Origin: Frigidibacter oleivorans
GTDB lineage: Bacteria; Pseudomonadota; Alphaproteobacteria; Rhodobacterales; Rhodobacteraceae
Length of the DNA: 54,297 nucleotides
Reading direction: 5' to 3'
NCBI RefSeq assembly: GCF_003993775.1
Contig: NZ_RJRZ01000023.1
Coordinates: 1 to 54,297, forward strand
Shown here: piece by piece, positions 51,772-54,297 of the stretch
Layout: every line of letters starts with the position of its first letter
How positions within the stretch are numbered: position 1 is the first letter of the stretch
Position numbers and translations under genes: made by a program
The notes under the pieces: model-generated
Database searches by the model: none
Told to the model about the DNA's origin: nothing
The model's input: the letters and a program-made list of their open reading frames with translations, nothing else

Positions 51772-52434
51772 ATGCCCATGCTCGAATCTCCCCCATCCGC
51801 CCCGATCCTCGGCGCCGACCAGCGGCGACCGGACCTGCGTCTGTTCCTGCGAAGCTGGGCGGCCGAGCCCCTGCGGGTGGCCGCCATCGCCCCGTCCGGC
51901 CTGTCGCTCGCGCGGCTCATCACCAGCGAGATCGACGGCACCAGCGGCCCCCTGCTGGAGCTCGGTCCCGGAACCGGGGTCTTCACCCGCGCCCTGATCG
52001 CGCGCGGGGTCGCCCCTGCGGACCTGACGCTCGTCGAGTTCGGCGCGGAATTCGCGGCGCTGTTGCGACAGCGCTTCCCCGAGGCGCGGATCGTTCACGG
52101 CGATGCGGCGCGGATACGGCCGGAAGAGCTGTTTCCCGCCGCGGATGCGGGCGCGGTGGTCAGCGGGCTCGGCCTGCTGTCGATGCCGCCGCGCACCGTC
52201 ATGGCCATCCTCGCCAATGCCATCGACTGCCTGCGAGCGGGCGGGAGTTTCTACCAGTTCACCTATGGGCCGCGCTGCCCCGTGCCGCGCCCGATCCTCG
52301 ACCGGCTGGGCCTGAAGGCGCGCCGGATCGGGGGGACGGTGATGAACCTGCCGCCCGCCTCGGTCTACAGGATCACCCGGCGCGCCCCGCGTCGCCCGCC
52401 GGCCGGGGCGCCGGCGGACCGGGCTGCCTGCTGA
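51772..52434 (+). CDS. PmtA-like SAM-dependent methyltransferase
   Basis: This 220-residue protein resembles phospholipid N-methyltransferases. It has DLRLFLRSWAAEPLRVAAIAPSGLSLARLI in the N-terminal helix typical of PmtA, motif I LLELGPGTGVFTRALI, and LTLVEFGAEFAALLRQRFPEARIVHGDA. Later strands include GAVVSGLGLLSMPPRTVM and FYQFTYGPRCPVPRP. The function would be conversion of phosphatidylethanolamine to its methylated forms, or methylation of another lipid. It begins 6 bp after the molybdopterin gene, so all three are probably one operon. ATG 51778 is an alternative start. Confidence 0.83.
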   Translation: MPMLESPPSAPILGADQRRPDLRLFLRSWAAEPLRVAAIAPSGLSLARLITSEIDGTSGPLLELGPGTGVFTRALIARGVAPADLTLVEFGAEFAALLRQRFPEARIVHGDAARIRPEELFPAADAGAVVSGLGLLSMPPRTVMAILANAIDCLRAGGSFYQFTYGPRCPVPRPILDRLGLKARRIGGTVMNLPPASVYRITRRAPRRPPAGAPADRAAC

Positions 52435-52557
52435 ACGGGTCGATGACCGGAGGGATGGCGGGGAAGTCTTGCCGGCGCCCGTCCACTCCTGTCCTGGCGC
52501 TTCACGTTCTGCGCCCCCGCAGCGTCGAGGGTCGGGGGGACGCCGATGCGCTCCCCC

Positions 52558-53601
52558 TCAGGCGGCCAGATGCCGGTGGAAGAACGGCACCAGCGTCTGG
52601 ATCGCCCGGGTCACGGCCTCGGGCTTGTAGTACATGTCGTAATGCCCGGCGCCGTCGACGACGAAGATGTCCTTGTCCCTGGCGGGCGACATTTCGAACA
52701 GGCGGTGCCCGGTCTCGTACTGGCCGGTAGTGCCGCGCTTGCCGCCGACGATCACCTGCAAGGGCTGCGTCAGCAGTTCGGGCACCAGACCGAAGGCGTC
52801 GAAGGCGAGGATGGGTCCGTAGCTGGTGTAGAGCAGCCGGTTGGTGGAATTGGGGTGGCGGTATTCGGACTCGCGGTAGAAGGCCACCGCCTCGAGCAGT
52901 TCGGGATCGGAGACGCCGGCTTCGACGGCCTCGGCCATGCTGTCCGGGATCCAGGGATCGCGGCGGGGCGCTGCGCCCCGCGCCGCGCGCGTGCGCTGGC
53001 GGCCGACCTCGTCCAGCATCTCCATCAGCGCATCCCGGGGCTGGACCTGCCGGAAGTAGCTGCCCATGTCATTCGCCACCACGGTACCGATGGCCCCGAA
53101 GCGGCGTTCGGTCAGCGCGGCATGGATCGCATAGCCGCCACCGGCGCAGATGCCGAGCAGGCCGACGCGCGCCTCGTCCGCGAAGGGAAGGGTCATCAGG
53201 AAGTCGACGGCACATCGGATATCCTCGACCCGGACCGACGGGTCCTCCAGGTCCCGCGGCTCTCCGCCGCTTTCGCCCTGATACGAGGGATCGAAGGTCA
53301 GCGCGAGGAACCCGGCTTCGGCCAGTTTCGAGGCATAGATCCCACCGATCTGCTCCTTCACGCTGCTGCCGGGCGTCGCGATCACAATGGCCGGATGGCG
53401 GCCGGTCTCGTCGAAACCGGGCGGGACATGCAGGTTTCCGACGACCTCGTCCGCCCGGCTGGGAAAGGTGACGCGCTTCATGCCTGTGCTCCTGTCGATG
53501 GCGGGGGTGTCGATGGCAGGCAACTCCTGCGCGGTTGCGGCCAGCGCGCCCGAACCGGCGAGGATCAGAAGACCTCGCCGCGAGATGGTGCGTCCTGTCA
53601 T
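52558..53601 (-). CDS. Exported dienelactone-hydrolase-like alpha/beta hydrolase
   Basis: This 347-residue protein has a Tat-type signal (ISRRGLLILAGSGALAATA) and an alpha/beta-hydrolase fold. The nucleophile elbow reads GICAGGG, with Cys in place of the usual Ser, as in dienelactone hydrolases. A His follows near the C-terminus (GAGHYDMYY). FDPSYQGESGGEPRDLEDPS corresponds to the strand-loop before the elbow. Earlier ATG codons at 53604 and 53634 exist, but 53601 begins the Tat motif with the fewest extra residues. The divergent MarR-type regulator beginning 68 bp away probably controls it. Substrates are unknown. Confidence 0.88.
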   Translation of the reverse strand: MTGRTISRRGLLILAGSGALAATAQELPAIDTPAIDRSTGMKRVTFPSRADEVVGNLHVPPGFDETGRHPAIVIATPGSSVKEQIGGIYASKLAEAGFLALTFDPSYQGESGGEPRDLEDPSVRVEDIRCAVDFLMTLPFADEARVGLLGICAGGGYAIHAALTERRFGAIGTVVANDMGSYFRQVQPRDALMEMLDEVGRQRTRAARGAAPRRDPWIPDSMAEAVEAGVSDPELLEAVAFYRESEYRHPNSTNRLLYTSYGPILAFDAFGLVPELLTQPLQVIVGGKRGTTGQYETGHRLFEMSPARDKDIFVVDGAGHYDMYYKPEAVTRAIQTLVPFFHRHLAA

Positions 53602-53638
53602 CATGCGTTTGAACCTTCGTTGGACATGATCCATAATC

Positions 53639-53662
53639 GTTCAGAAGCATTATAGTTCCGAA
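53639..53662. promoter_or_regulatory. Paired GTTCNGAA operator in the hydrolase/MarR divergent promoter
   Basis: GTTCAGAA at 53639-53646 and GTTCCGAA at 53655-53662 repeat 16 bp apart between the two divergent starts, around an AT-rich core (TTATAG). Each half is nearly palindromic. The location and spacing suit binding by the adjacent MarR-type regulator. Confidence 0.55.
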
Positions 53663-53669
53663 ACAGAAC

Positions 53670-54101
53670 ATGTCAAACAATGGAACGACATCGGCCGGTC
53701 TGGAGGGCGAGCGGATCTTCCGGCTCAGCCTGAAACTCTCGACCGAGACGCTGACCGAGGCGGCACCAGAGATCGAGGCCCTGGGCTTCGAGCCGAAGGC
53801 CTTCTTCGTCCTCGACGGGATCGAGGATCACCCCCACCCGGCGGACCTGGCCCGGCATCTGTCGATGCCGAAGCCGACGCTGACCGCCTATCTGAAGAAC
53901 CTGGAAGCGCGGGGGTTGGTGGGGCGGAGCATCGACCCCCGCGACCTGAGGCGTCACCGTCTGGACCTCACGCCCGCCGGGGCCGAACTGCTCGGCCAGG
54001 CCAGAGGCGCGCTGCTGCGCCGCTATGGCGCGCGGCTGGTGCGGCTGACGGAGGACGAACAGGCCACGCTGGCCGCGCTGCTGGAAACGCTTTGCGGCTG
54101 A
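53670..54101 (+). CDS. MarR-family transcriptional regulator
   Basis: This 143-residue winged-helix protein has the MarR layout: a dimer helix (IFRLSLKLSTETLTEAAPEI), a helix-turn-helix in ADLARHLSMPKPTLTAYLKNLEARGLVGRSID and the wing RDLRRHRLDLTPAGAELL. It should repress itself and the divergent hydrolase and release DNA on binding a small ligand. The ATG at 53670 has no strong ribosome site. Its own promoter region contains the paired GTTCNGAA repeats. Confidence 0.9.
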   Translation: MSNNGTTSAGLEGERIFRLSLKLSTETLTEAAPEIEALGFEPKAFFVLDGIEDHPHPADLARHLSMPKPTLTAYLKNLEARGLVGRSIDPRDLRRHRLDLTPAGAELLGQARGALLRRYGARLVRLTEDEQATLAALLETLCG

Positions 54102-54126
54102 GGCGGTTCACACCCGTGCTTGGCCC

Positions 54127-54166
54127 AAACGCAAAACCCCGCCGGTTGGGCGGGGTCATTGCGTTT
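54127..54166. terminator. Bidirectional terminator between the MarR gene and the tRNA
   Basis: A perfect 8-bp stem (ACCCCGCC / GGCGGGGT) is flanked by complementary AAACGCAA / TTGCGTTT, giving a long hairpin. On the minus strand the GC stem is followed by TTTT, suiting termination of the tRNA transcript. On the plus strand it follows the MarR gene. Confidence 0.75.
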
Positions 54167-54174
54167 GTTAATTC

Positions 54175-54251
<77 letters not shown>

Positions 54252-54297
54252 CCGGTGCCGCATTGTTTTGCGGCGTGGATTGTCTGGTTTGTTTCGT

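Overview
This window is very GC-rich, about 54 kb, and tightly packed. It reads as an alphaproteobacterial chromosome of the Rhodobacter/Cereibacter (Rhodobacterales) type. The placement rests on the flagellar genes. They are a sigma-54/sigma-28 controlled set with PomA/PomB-like motors, a FlgJ lacking its muramidase domain, a separate flagellar lytic transglycosylase (SltF), FlgT and FlgP, a dedicated RpoN and an oversized FlgK. From memory this combination matches the Fla1 system of Rhodobacter sphaeroides. No database search was possible.

Layout. (1) 0.2-4.1 kb: a hybrid sensor kinase and a small exported protein (minus strand), divergent from a NarL/FixJ-type response regulator. (2) 4.1-20.2 kb: fliS, motAB, a disordered minus-strand protein, flgBCDEF, flgGHIJKL, and convergent sltF. 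(3) 20.4-33.5 kb: two unknown proteins, then flhA-flhF-fliA on minus, flgP-flgT-flgA and flgM on plus, a FleQ/FleT-like sigma-54 activator, fliD on minus and flagellin fliC on plus. (4) 33.6-34.9 kb: rpoN. (5) 35.0-46.5 kb: a glycan cluster. A minus-strand pair (Gfo/Idh/MocA oxidoreductase, MDR dehydrogenase) is divergent from a strongly coupled plus-strand operon: SDR epimerase, a glycoside hydrolase-epimerase fusion, a GT4 glycosyltransferase, three CgeB-like glycosyltransferases, a UDP-glucuronate decarboxylase and a methyltransferase. (6) 46.5-52.4 kb: an OmpR-type two-component system divergent from a 2Fe-2S/molybdopterin oxidoreductase pair plus a PmtA-like methyltransferase. (7) 52.6-54.3 kb: an exported dienelactone-hydrolase-like protein divergent from a MarR regulator, then an initiator tRNA on minus.

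Regulation can be read directly. Six -24/-12 elements (TGGCAC-N5-TTGCA) precede motA, flgB, flgG, sltF, flhA and flgP. Four sigma-28-type elements (TAAA-N14/15-GCCGTT) precede fliS, flgM, fliD and fliC. So structural, export and motor genes look RpoN-dependent, and filament, cap, chaperone and anti-sigma genes look FliA-dependent. RpoN, FliA, FlgM and a candidate activator are all encoded here.

The least explained parts are the glycan operon with its hydrolase-epimerase fusion, a FlhF that has lost its GTPase signature, a short ORF coupled to flhA, and a predicted leaderless sltF transcript. Basal-body and switch genes such as fliE-fliR and flhB are not in this window.
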